Shown piece after piece: positions 1 to 7,689 of a DNA stretch of 64,000 bases (positions are counted from its first letter, which is position 1; each line of letters begins with the position of its first letter). Source of the stretch: Halegenticoccus soli (lineage in GTDB: Archaea > Halobacteriota > Halobacteria > Halobacteriales > Haloferacaceae); contig NZ_PEND01000002.1 of the NCBI RefSeq assembly GCF_002844195.1, forward strand, positions 248,001 through 312,000. Direction: 5' to 3'. A program made the position numbers and the translations under genes. The notes beneath the pieces were generated by a model. The model made no database searches, was not told the DNA's origin, and saw only the letters and a list, made by a program, of their open reading frames with translations.

Positions 1-52
1 CGTCAGCGACGCCCTCTCGCGGGCGATCTCGCGCCGCGTTCTCGACGAGTAG
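1..52 (+). CDS. C-terminal end of an unidentified protein (partial)
   Basis: Only the last 16 codons are inside the window. They read as VSDALSRAISRRVLDE followed by TAG at 50-52, with the GC-rich third positions seen in the neighbouring genes. The gene converges on the Orc1/Cdc6 gene. Nothing in this short tail identifies a family, and the reading frame is inferred from its clean stop and codon bias alone. Confidence 0.45.
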   Translation, partial: VSDALSRAISRRVLDE

Positions 53-96
53 CGGACCGGAAACGCGAATCGGGCGCGTTCCGCCCCGGCCGGCGG

Positions 97-1221
97 TCAC
101 AGCCTGTCGAGGACCGTCTCGGGATCGTACGTCAGCGACAGCGCCCGCGATCGCCCCCGCCCTTCGATGTCGGCGTACGTCGTCTCGATGATCCCGAGCT
201 GGTCGAGCTTGTTGACGATCTCCGAGTAGCGGGTGTAGCCGAGGCCGGTCTTCTCGCGGAACGACTCGTACACCGCGCCGGCCTGTTCGCCGTTGTGTTC
301 GGCGATGGCCTCCACGAGCGCGCGCTCGGAGTCGCTCAGCCCCCGCAGGCTCCGCGAGAGGTGGACGTACTTCGACTTCTCGTAGGCCGTCTCGACGTCG
401 TCGACGCTTATCGTCTTGCTCGCGCGCATCTCGGCGGTGAGCCCCGCCCGCCGGAGCAGGTCGATGCCGACGCGCAGGTCGCCGCTCTCGGCGGTGAGCT
501 CGGCGACGCGGTCGAGCACCTCCGACCCGATCACCCCGTCGCGGAAGCCGCGCCGGACGCGCTCTCGCAGGATGTCGACGATCTCCGGCGCGTCGTACAC
601 CGGGAAGTACACCTCCTCGGGGCGGAAGACGCTCTGGACGCGGCTGTCCAGCGCGTCGATCACGTCCAGCGAGAGGTCCGAGGAGATGATGATGACGCCG
701 ATTCGCGCGCCCGCGTGCGCCTCGTGCGCCCGGAGTAGCGAGTACAGCGTGTCCGACGCCTCGTTCTCGTAAAACAGGTAGTTCACGTCGTCGAGCGCGA
801 CGACGAGCACCTCGTCCTCCTCGACCAGCCGGTCCGTGATCTGGCCGAACAGCTTCTTGAACGAGATGCCCGAGGAGGGCGGTTCGTACTCGAAGATGCC
901 CTCGAAGATGCGCGAGAAGACGGCGTAGCGGGTCGAGTCGACCTGACAGTTGACGTGGACCGTCCGGACGTCCGTCTGCGCGCGGAGCTCGCCGAAGATC
1001 CGCTGCACGGCGGTCGTCTTCCCGGTTCCCGGCGGTCCGCGGACCATCGTGTTCAGGGGCCGCGACCCGCGGACCGCCGGACGCAGCGCGTACTGGAGGC
1101 TCTGCATCTGGCTCTCGCGGTGCTTGAACGTCTCCGGGACGTAGTCGATCTCGAAGACGCGCTCGTCGCGGAAGATCGACTCGTCCCACGAGAGCATCCC
1201 CCCCTCGGGGTCGTCTGGCAT
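97..1221 (-). CDS. Orc1/Cdc6 family replication initiator
   Basis: AAA+ ATPase of the archaeal Orc1/Cdc6 family, which binds origin DNA and loads the MCM helicase. From the chosen start (MPDDPEGGML) the protein has 374 residues. The Walker A motif is GPPGTGKTT, the Walker B region reads VVALDDVNYLFY, and the sensor region VIIISSD follows. The C-terminal third (after about residue 280) looks like the usual winged helix. The frame stays open 22 codons further upstream, but the ATG at 1221 is preceded by AT-rich sequence at 1247-1256 and gives a normal family length. I see no array of origin-recognition-box repeats beside the gene, so it may be one of the several orphan Orc paralogues that haloarchaea carry. 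Confidence 0.9.
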   Translation of the reverse strand: MPDDPEGGMLSWDESIFRDERVFEIDYVPETFKHRESQMQSLQYALRPAVRGSRPLNTMVRGPPGTGKTTAVQRIFGELRAQTDVRTVHVNCQVDSTRYAVFSRIFEGIFEYEPPSSGISFKKLFGQITDRLVEEDEVLVVALDDVNYLFYENEASDTLYSLLRAHEAHAGARIGVIIISSDLSLDVIDALDSRVQSVFRPEEVYFPVYDAPEIVDILRERVRRGFRDGVIGSEVLDRVAELTAESGDLRVGIDLLRRAGLTAEMRASKTISVDDVETAYEKSKYVHLSRSLRGLSDSERALVEAIAEHNGEQAGAVYESFREKTGLGYTRYSEIVNKLDQLGIIETTYADIEGRGRSRALSLTYDPETVLDRL

Positions 1222-1368
1222 CACTTTCACCACGCTCCGGCGGGTACTTAATGATTTGCCACCGGGCGGTCCGCAGCGTTCAGCCACGCAGATTCGATCG
1301 CGAGGTCGACGCTGACGTTCCCGAAAGCCCCCTCTCGCTCGACGGCTGCGCGTCGTTCGACGAATCGG

Positions 1369-2091
1369 CTACTCGCCCGCGAGGCGGTCGATCACGTCGC
1401 CGTAGTCCCCCGCGACGTGGAAGGCGATCGACTTCCCCTCCGAGAGTCGCCCGAACGTCCCCTCGTCGGTGGCGTACCGCCTCGTCAACCGCACGTCGCC
1501 CCGCCGACCGTGGTCGACGACCGCGCTGTACCCCGTTCCGGCCGCGTCGCCCGCCGCGCCTCCGCCCCCATCCGGCGCACCGAGGCGACGGACGGTCCCC
1601 CGCCGGACGATCCGGCTCGCGCCGGAGAGCCGCGGCCGCCCCGTGACGCCGAGCTGGAACCGGATGTCGTCCCCGACCATGAGGCGGTTGAACGTCGCTC
1701 GATCGGCGCTGTACCACGCGACGTCCCCCGCTCCGATTCCGTCGACGTGGTTCGCGTTCTCGTGTTCGACCCGGACGTGATAGAAGACCTCGTCGTACCG
1801 GTCGAGGAGGCCCTCCTCCGCCTCCGACGTCACCGTGACGTTCGCGGGTTCGTCCGCCCACGGCCCCGCCGGTTCGACGGTCGGGTCGACGCCGAACGCG
1901 TCCGGCTCGACCGTGAGCAGCGACGCCGACGAGTCGGACGGCGCGTCGGGCTTCCGCCCCGTCATCCCCTTACCGACGACCCGTCCGGCGATCGGCGGCA
2001 GGGGGTGGACCCTGTAGTACGTGTCCAGACACCCGGCCGACGATCCGGCGAGGGCGAGGGCGGCCGTTGCGAGCAGGGAGCGTCGGTCCAT
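1369..2091 (-). CDS. Tat-type lipoprotein of unknown function
   Basis: A 240-residue secreted protein. The N-terminus has a twin arginine (MDRRSLLATA), a hydrophobic stretch and a lipobox ending in AGC, with Cys21 as the likely lipidated residue. This is typical of haloarchaeal Tat-exported lipoproteins. The rest (Gly/Asp/Arg-rich, about residues 22-240) matches no family I recognise. A TATA-like element (minus-strand sequence GTTTATGG, 2115-2122) sits about 27 bases upstream of the ATG, consistent with a nearly leaderless transcript. It lies between Orc1/Cdc6 and a radical SAM gene, both on the same strand, with gaps of about 150 bases that argue against a tight operon. Confidence 0.75.
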   Translation of the reverse strand: MDRRSLLATAALALAGSSAGCLDTYYRVHPLPPIAGRVVGKGMTGRKPDAPSDSSASLLTVEPDAFGVDPTVEPAGPWADEPANVTVTSEAEEGLLDRYDEVFYHVRVEHENANHVDGIGAGDVAWYSADRATFNRLMVGDDIRFQLGVTGRPRLSGASRIVRRGTVRRLGAPDGGGGAAGDAAGTGYSAVVDHGRRGDVRLTRRYATDEGTFGRLSEGKSIAFHVAGDYGDVIDRLAGE

Positions 2092-2151
2092 GCACTACGC
2101 TCTCCGTCTCACCCCATAAACAGCTTCGCTTCGATCGAGCGGGTCGCCGCG

Positions 2152-2181
2152 GCCGTCCGGCCCGCAGCCGTCCGGCCCGCG
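2152..2181. repeat. 15-bp tandem repeat, two copies
   Basis: The 15-mer GCCGTCCGGCCCGCA is repeated immediately, with one change in the last base, in the gap between the lipoprotein and the radical SAM gene. It may be replication slippage in GC-rich DNA. No function is evident. Confidence 0.6.
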
Positions 2182-2240
2182 GTCGGCGTCCGGGTGCGCC
2201 GCGTGCAGCGGCGCGAGCGAGGCGCGGTCGCCGTCGCCGG

Positions 2241-3236
2241 CTACGCCAGCGGCGTCCGCTCGACGACGGTCCCGTTCACCGTCGGGTACTGTTCGACGAT
2301 CTCGCCCCTCTCCACGTCGCCCTCCTCGACCATCTCCTCCAGCAGCCACCACGCGAGTTCGACGTGGTTCCGCTTCACCGTGTAGAACTCCCCGGGCACG
2401 CCGAGTTCCCTGAGGCGCTCTTCGGTCTCCCAGGTCTTCCCGTAGACGATCGTGCCGTCGTCCGTGACGTCGTCGAACTCGCGGCGGACGTTTCGGGCCA
2501 TGCGCTTCAGCCGGTTGCGGTGCTGGGCCGCGTCCTTGAACACGCTCGTGCAGAAGTAGACGCGCGGGTGGTCGCCCATCTCGTCGAGGATGGCCGCCTT
2601 CGACCCGTCGACGGCGCTCATGTGGCCCTCCTGGAGTTCGTACCCCTGCTCCTGCATGCGCCGGTAGTTCCCCTGGCTCATCTCGAACTCGTTGACGTTG
2701 CAGAACTCGGCGGCCCCCTCGTCGAGAAACTCCAGGAACTCCGGTTCGGCCCGGATGCCGGGGATCTCGAAGGCGGGGGTGAGGCCCTCCTCGCGCGCGA
2801 CGTAGAGGATCTCCTCCCACTCGGTCCCGTGGAGGTCGCCCCACAGTTCGTAGGGCGGGTGAAAGCGGATCTCGTCGAGGCCGGCGTCGGCGAGGCGGCG
2901 CATGTTCTCACGGCCGCCAGTGATGCCGGTGTACAGGTGCGTGTGGTGGTCCTCGCCGAACTCTCCCTTCAGAAGCGAGAGGTAGTGACAGGTCCGGTCG
3001 AGCGCCTCCTGCGGTTCGCCGCCGGTGATCGACGTGCCGAGGGCGTCCATGCGCTTTGCCTCCCGGACCACGTCCTCGTCGGACTCGACGAGCCGCTCGT
3101 TGGCGTACACGTCGGTGACGTTCTTGCGGTTCTCGCCGAGCGGGCAGTAAAAGCAGTCCCGCTCGTCGCAGTAGCCGTAGACGAACAGGACCATCTTCCC
3201 CCCCATGGCGCACTGTTCGCAGCCCTTCGAGATCAT
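2241..3236 (-). CDS. Radical SAM protein (COG2108-like, PFL-activating-enzyme related)
   Basis: A 331-residue radical SAM enzyme, counted from MISKGCEQCAMGG. The cluster-binding cysteines are C23, C28 and C31 (CDERDCFYC), a CX4CX2C spacing rather than the usual CX3CX2C. An SAM-binding GGE follows at 72-74 (TSITGGEPQ). An extra CxxC (C6, C9) lies at the N-terminus. The frame continues 23 codons upstream, but this Met begins the conserved part and a T-rich TATA-like stretch lies about 30 bases before it. It resembles the uncharacterised archaeal family related to pyruvate formate-lyase activating enzyme. The substrate is unknown and the neighbours give no hint. Confidence 0.8.
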   Translation of the reverse strand: MISKGCEQCAMGGKMVLFVYGYCDERDCFYCPLGENRKNVTDVYANERLVESDEDVVREAKRMDALGTSITGGEPQEALDRTCHYLSLLKGEFGEDHHTHLYTGITGGRENMRRLADAGLDEIRFHPPYELWGDLHGTEWEEILYVAREEGLTPAFEIPGIRAEPEFLEFLDEGAAEFCNVNEFEMSQGNYRRMQEQGYELQEGHMSAVDGSKAAILDEMGDHPRVYFCTSVFKDAAQHRNRLKRMARNVRREFDDVTDDGTIVYGKTWETEERLRELGVPGEFYTVKRNHVELAWWLLEEMVEEGDVERGEIVEQYPTVNGTVVERTPLA

Positions 3237-3460
3237 CGGTTGTCGATCCGTTGCCCGCCGAGCGGGAAAAATCGTGCGTTCCGGGCCGCCCGCGGAATCG
3301 GTCACCGCGCGGTCCGATCCGCGCCTCTCGTTCCGCCGGTCGGATCACGCGCCGACCGGATCGCGCGCCGATCGGATCACGCCGTCCGGGGGTCGCACGC
3401 CGCCTTCCGGTCGAGCGCCGCCGACGGACCGCGCCCGCGCGGTTCGGCGTCCCCGAAAAC

Positions 3461-3468
3461 AAATATAG
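3461..3468 (+). promoter_or_regulatory. TATA box of the DUF373 gene
   Basis: AAATATAG stands out in GC-rich surroundings and ends 23 bases before the ATG at 3491, the spacing expected for a leaderless archaeal transcript. It supports that start over the upstream in-frame codons. Confidence 0.65.
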
Positions 3469-3490
3469 TCAGGCGTCATACCTCCCCCCG

Positions 3491-4624
3491 ATGCTGCTCG
3501 TCCTCTGTGTGGATCTCGACGACGATCTCGGCCGGAAGACGGGCTTGCAAACGCCGGTCATCGGACGCGAGGCCGTCGAAGAAGCCGCGGTCGCGCTCGC
3601 GACCGCCGATCCCGAGGACTCCGACGTGAACGTGCTCTTTCAGGGGATCCACGTCCACGACGACCTGGCCGCGGAGGACGACGAGGAAGTGGAGGTGGCG
3701 GCGGTCACGGGGCTCCAGGGGAGCGACGTGAAGGCGAACCGCGCGGTCGGCGAGGAGGTCGACACCGTGCTCGCCAACCTTCGGACCGGCGAGAACGTCC
3801 GCGCGGTCGTCATCACCGACGGCGCGCAGGACGAGTCTGTCCTGCCGGTGATCCGGTCGCGCGTCCCCGTCGACGGCGTGCGGCGGGTGGTCGTCCGGCA
3901 GGCGCAGGACCTCGAATCGATGTACTACACGATCAAACAGGTCCTCGACGACCCGGAGACGCGCGGGACGATCCTGGTCCCGCTCGGCATCCTGCTCCTC
4001 ATCTACCCGCTCGTCGTCATCGCCAGCTACTTCGACGTCCACGGGGCGACCGTGCTCGGGCTGATCTCGGCGCTGCTCGGGCTGTACGTCCTCTTTCGCG
4101 GGCTCGGACTGGAGCGCGTCGTCGACGACGCGGCCGAGCGCGCCCGGAACGTCCTCTACGCGGGTCGGGTGACGCTCATCACGTACATCGTCGCCACCGC
4201 GCTGATGGTCGTCGGCGGCGTCCAGGGTGTCGAGACGCTCGACGCCGTCAGGGCGAGTTTCGGCGGCGAACTCCCCCCGGGCGTGATACTCGCGGCGCTC
4301 GTCCACGGGGCCGTCCAGTGGTTCGCCGCGGCGGGCGTCACGAGCAGCCTCGGGCAGGTGACCGACGAGTACCTCGCCGATCGCTTCAAGTGGCGCTACC
4401 TGAACGCGCCGTTTTACGTCGTCGCCATCGCGCTCGTCCTGTACGCCGTCTCCGGGTTCTTCCTCTCGGACGTCGTGCTCCGATCGCCGGTCCCGTCGAT
4501 CCAGCCGTTCTCCCTGACCGATCTCGCCGTCGCGCTCGTCGTCGGCACGCTCCTCGGGGTGTTCAGCACCCTCGCGTTCGCCATCGCCGAGTCGCGGTAC
4601 CCGACGAGCGTCGAACCCGCCTGA
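3491..4624 (+). CDS. DUF373 family membrane protein
   Basis: A 377-residue protein of the archaeal DUF373 family (COG2237), function unknown. The soluble N-terminal half starts MLLVLCVDLDDDLGRKTG and carries the family's D-rich opening and a VITDGAQDE segment. The second half (about residues 155-370) has five or six hydrophobic segments, so the protein is an integral membrane protein with a cytoplasmic N-terminal domain. The start at 3491 is fixed by the TATA box at 3461-3468. It converges on the idsA gene, with only three bases between the stop codons. Confidence 0.85.
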   Translation: MLLVLCVDLDDDLGRKTGLQTPVIGREAVEEAAVALATADPEDSDVNVLFQGIHVHDDLAAEDDEEVEVAAVTGLQGSDVKANRAVGEEVDTVLANLRTGENVRAVVITDGAQDESVLPVIRSRVPVDGVRRVVVRQAQDLESMYYTIKQVLDDPETRGTILVPLGILLLIYPLVVIASYFDVHGATVLGLISALLGLYVLFRGLGLERVVDDAAERARNVLYAGRVTLITYIVATALMVVGGVQGVETLDAVRASFGGELPPGVILAALVHGAVQWFAAAGVTSSLGQVTDEYLADRFKWRYLNAPFYVVAIALVLYAVSGFFLSDVVLRSPVPSIQPFSLTDLAVALVVGTLLGVFSTLAFAIAESRYPTSVEPA

Positions 4625-4627
4625 GCC

Positions 4628-5470
4628 TCACCGCTCCCGCACGACCACGAACTCCGCCAGGTCGCGCAGGTACCCCACCGCCTCGCTCTCCGCCAGATCC
4701 GCGGTTCCGAGCGCCCGGAGCGCCCGGTCGGACTCCTCCCGCGCGCGGTCGTTCGCCTCCGCGGGCGAGAGGTCCGTGACCTGCACCAGCGACGGCCGAT
4801 CCATCACCGCGTCCTGCCCGGTCGGCTTGCCGAGTTCGGTCGCGTCGGCGGTGGCGTCGAGCACGTCGTCGCGGATCTGGAAGGCGACGCCGACCCGCTC
4901 GGCGTACTCGCCGAACGCCTCGACCGTGAAGCCGTCCGCGTCCGCGGCGACCGCGCCGAGCTCGGCCGCCGCGCGGAACAGCGCGCCCGTCTTCCGGCGG
5001 GCGAGCTCCATGTACTCCTCCTCGTTCGTCGGCCGGTCGGCCAGCTCCGTCGCCTCGCCCTCGCCGAGTTCGACCATCGACTCGGCGACGGTCTGCATCG
5101 CCTGCTCGTCCGCCGAAAAGAGCGCGAACGCCTCGCCGAGCAGGCCGTCGCTGGCGACGATAGCGGGACCGTAGCCGAATTCCTTCCAGGCGCTCTGCGT
5201 CCCGCGGCGCACGTCCGAGCGGTCGATGATGTCGTCGATGACGAGCGACGCGTTGTGGACGAGCTCGACGCCGACCGCGAAGTCGACGGCGTCCTCCGGC
5301 GCGCCCCCGGTGGCCTCGCAGGCGAGCACGGTCACCGCGGGGCGAACCCGCTTGCCGCCCGCGAGCGCGACGTGAGCGAGTTCGTCCGAGAGCTCCTCGG
5401 GGTCGACCCCGTCGATGACCGCCGCGAGTCGGTCGTTGACCATCGCGACTCGCCGCTCCAGGTACTCCAT
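4628..5470 (-). CDS. idsA: Polyprenyl (geranylgeranyl-type) diphosphate synthase
   Basis: A 280-residue trans-prenyltransferase that elongates allylic diphosphates with IPP to give the C20 (or C25) chains of archaeal ether lipids. The first aspartate-rich motif is DDIID (79-83) followed by RSDVRRG, and the second is DDVLD (201-205) after FQIR. The residue five before the first motif is alanine rather than an aromatic, which fits products longer than FPP; that is inference. The start MEYLERRVAM matches family length, although the frame is open a further 94 codons. A TATA-like ATATAC-containing element near 5586-5595 would give a leader of roughly 95 bases. Confidence 0.9.
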   Translation of the reverse strand: MEYLERRVAMVNDRLAAVIDGVDPEELSDELAHVALAGGKRVRPAVTVLACEATGGAPEDAVDFAVGVELVHNASLVIDDIIDRSDVRRGTQSAWKEFGYGPAIVASDGLLGEAFALFSADEQAMQTVAESMVELGEGEATELADRPTNEEEYMELARRKTGALFRAAAELGAVAADADGFTVEAFGEYAERVGVAFQIRDDVLDATADATELGKPTGQDAVMDRPSLVQVTDLSPAEANDRAREESDRALRALGTADLAESEAVGYLRDLAEFVVVRER

Positions 5471-5854
5471 CACCTGTGCGCTGGTGACGGCGACGCAAGT
5501 ACGTGACGGAACGCGCCGATTCGACGGGTGAACGGTGCGCCCGCCTGACGCGGACGATCCGGCGGGGCGGCCGATCGCGTGAAGGTTCATATACGAACGC
5601 GGGGCCAGAACCCCCGTGACCTGACGACTCGCCGCGGGGCGGTTCGCGGGTGTGCGGTGCCCCGCCTCGCGCTCACCAGCGCCGCCTGTCCGCAATACGA
5701 CGCGATGTCGGTCGTGCCGCCGCCGAGCCGCCGACAGCTCCATCTCCGCCAAAGCGCTCTCCCGCTCTGCTCTCTCGTTCCTCGGTTCGCCGTCCCGAGG
5801 ATCGGAACAGCGTCCGCCCGGCGGAACCGTGGGCTCGAAAACGAGTACCGGTAG
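5471..5854. other. Intergenic region, no gene supported
   Basis: This 384-base gap lies upstream of idsA and downstream of etfA. Open frames on both strands are Arg/Ser/Pro-rich and look like shadows. The only visible signal is an AT-rich TATA-like stretch (TTCATATACG, 5586-5595), probably the idsA promoter. Confidence 0.5.
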
Positions 5855-6814
5855 TCAGCCTTCGAACTCGTCGATGAGCGCCGGCACGACCTCGAACAGG
5901 TCGCCGACGATCCCGTAGTCCGCGATGTCGAAGATGGGCGCGTTCGAGTCCGTGTTGATCGCGACGATCGTCTCCGAGCCCTTCATGCCCGCGACGTGCT
6001 GGACCGCGCCGGAGATGCCGATCGCGAGGTACACCTTCGGCGTCACGACCTTCCCGGACTGGCCCACCTGGCGGTTCTTCGGGAGCCAGCCGTTGTCGAC
6101 GATCGGCCGCGACGCGGAGAGAGTCGCGTCCAGCGCGTCGGCGAGCTCCTGTACGAGTTCGATGTTCTCCTCTTCCTCGATGCCGCGGCCGACGCTCACC
6201 AGCACGTCGGCTTCGGAGATGTCGACGTCGCCGCCGCCGGCCTCCTCGAAGCCGATGACGCGCGATCCGAGCGCGTCCTCGTCGATCTCGACGTCGAACG
6301 GCGCGATCTCGGCGTCGCCGGTCCCCTCGGCGCCGGGCCACTCGCCGCCGCGGATCGTGACCGCGACCGCCTCGGCGTCGACCTCGACCGTCGTCTCCAC
6401 CTTCGAGTTGTACATCTCGCGCGTCGCCGCGAGCGCGCCGTCCCACTCGAAGGCGACGGCGTCCGTCACCAGCGGCAGATCGAGCGCGTTCGCGACCGCC
6501 GGGGCGTAATCGAGACCGTTGACGCTGTTCGGCATCAGGACGACCGCCGGATCGAGCTCCGCGTGGAGCGCCTCGACGGCGCGCACGTACACGTCGTGGT
6601 TGAACTCCTCGCCGCGGTCGACCGTGTGGACGTAGTCAACGCCCTTGCGGTTCACGTCCTCGGCGAACGCCTCCACGTCGCCGCCGATGACCGCGAGGTG
6701 GAGGTCGCCACCCGCCTCGTCGGCAAGCTCGCGGCCGGCGGTGACGAGTTCGTAGCTCACGTCGCGGAGGCCGCCGCGGCGGTGCTCCGTGACGGCGAGC
6801 ACGTCGGAACTCAT
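5855..6814 (-). CDS. etfA: Electron transfer flavoprotein subunit alpha
   Basis: A 319-residue alpha subunit of ETF, the FAD-carrying heterodimer that takes electrons from acyl-CoA and related dehydrogenases. The C-terminal FAD domain has the family signature in pieces such as GQSGKVVTPKVYLAIGISGA (about residues 250-270) and TDSNAPIFDIADYGIVGD close to the end. The N-terminal domain begins MSSDVLAVTEHRRG. It overlaps etfB by four bases (ATGA), indicating translational coupling in an etfB-etfA operon read from a promoter upstream of etfB. Confidence 0.95.
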   Translation of the reverse strand: MSSDVLAVTEHRRGGLRDVSYELVTAGRELADEAGGDLHLAVIGGDVEAFAEDVNRKGVDYVHTVDRGEEFNHDVYVRAVEALHAELDPAVVLMPNSVNGLDYAPAVANALDLPLVTDAVAFEWDGALAATREMYNSKVETTVEVDAEAVAVTIRGGEWPGAEGTGDAEIAPFDVEIDEDALGSRVIGFEEAGGGDVDISEADVLVSVGRGIEEEENIELVQELADALDATLSASRPIVDNGWLPKNRQVGQSGKVVTPKVYLAIGISGAVQHVAGMKGSETIVAINTDSNAPIFDIADYGIVGDLFEVVPALIDEFEG

Positions 6815-7614
6815 TCGGCGCCCACCCCCTTCTCCCGGAGGACCTGCGCGAGTTGCGCGGCGGTCTCCTCGGCGCTCCCCTCGAAGATCGTGGCGTCGGA
6901 CTCGCTCTCGGGTTCGTACATCTCGGTCAGGCGGACGTCGGTTTCGACCGCCTCGGCGTCGAGGCCGAGGTCCGCGAGGTGCTTCTCGGCGATCTCCTTC
7001 CGCTGGGCCTGCCGGATGCCGCGGAGGCTGGCGTACCGCGGCTCGTTGATCCCCGTCTGGATCGTCAGCACCGCCGGGAGGTCGACCTCGGTGACCTCGT
7101 CGACGCCGCCCTCCAGTTCGCGGTGGACGCGGGCGACGCTCTCGTCAAGCACCGCGTCGACGTCGAGATCGTTCACGACGGCCGCCCACTCGAAGCCCAC
7201 GGCGTCGGCGAGCGAGACGCCCGTCGCGCCGAAGCTGTCGTCGCCGGCCTGCACGCCCGTGAACACGAGATCGGGCTCTTCGGCTTCGACGACCGCCCGG
7301 AGGATCCGCGTCTTCGCAGCCACGTCGAGCAGGTCGGTCTCCGCGAGCGCGTCGTCCCAGACGCGGATCGCACGGTCGACGCCCTTCGCCAGCGCCATCC
7401 GGATGGTCTCCTCGCACCGTTCGGGTCCGATCGTCACGCTCACTACCTCGATGTCGTCGCCGGTCTCGGCGATCTGGACGGCCTCCTCGACCGCGTAGTC
7501 GTCCCACTCGTTCAGATCGTACTCGAGGTACCGATCGGCGATTCCGGTGCCCTCGATCTCGAAGTCCTCCTCCACTTCGGCGACCTCTTTGACGGTCACG
7601 AGAACCTTCATCAT
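6811..7614 (-). CDS. etfB: Electron transfer flavoprotein subunit beta
   Basis: A 267-residue ETF beta subunit (MMKVLVTVKEVAEVEEDF), with the AMP-binding fold and conserved stretches such as LVFTGVQAGDDSFGATG. It is the first gene of etfBA. Two adjacent ATG codons (7614 and 7611) are both possible starts. A TATA-like GGTTTACC lies about 25 bases upstream on the minus strand, close to a 12-bp palindrome at 7628-7639 shared with the divergent glycosidase gene. Confidence 0.95.
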   Translation of the reverse strand: MMKVLVTVKEVAEVEEDFEIEGTGIADRYLEYDLNEWDDYAVEEAVQIAETGDDIEVVSVTIGPERCEETIRMALAKGVDRAIRVWDDALAETDLLDVAAKTRILRAVVEAEEPDLVFTGVQAGDDSFGATGVSLADAVGFEWAAVVNDLDVDAVLDESVARVHRELEGGVDEVTEVDLPAVLTIQTGINEPRYASLRGIRQAQRKEIAEKHLADLGLDAEAVETDVRLTEMYEPESESDATIFEGSAEETAAQLAQVLREKGVGAE

Positions 7615-7627
7615 CGACCACTAACTC

Positions 7628-7639
7628 TACCCGCGGGTA
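7628..7639. promoter_or_regulatory. 12-bp palindrome in the etfB / GH3 divergent promoter region
   Basis: TACCCGCGGGTA is a perfect palindrome between the divergent etfB start (7614) and the GH3 start (7690). It overlaps the TATA-like element of etfB and could be an operator. A chance GC palindrome is possible. Confidence 0.35.
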
Positions 7640-7689
7640 AACCCTTTCGGGATCGGCATCAGGCGTCGGTTCCGGCTGCCCTTCGTTTC

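Noticed and set aside
53-1400. Possible replication origin beside the Orc1/Cdc6 gene
   Set aside because: No repeated origin-recognition-box motif and no long AT-rich unwinding region is visible; many haloarchaeal orc genes are not origin-linked.
5579-5854. Open frames of 75-90 codons between idsA and etfA
   Set aside because: Ser/Arg/Pro-rich translations without promoter or motif. They look like chance frames in GC-rich DNA.
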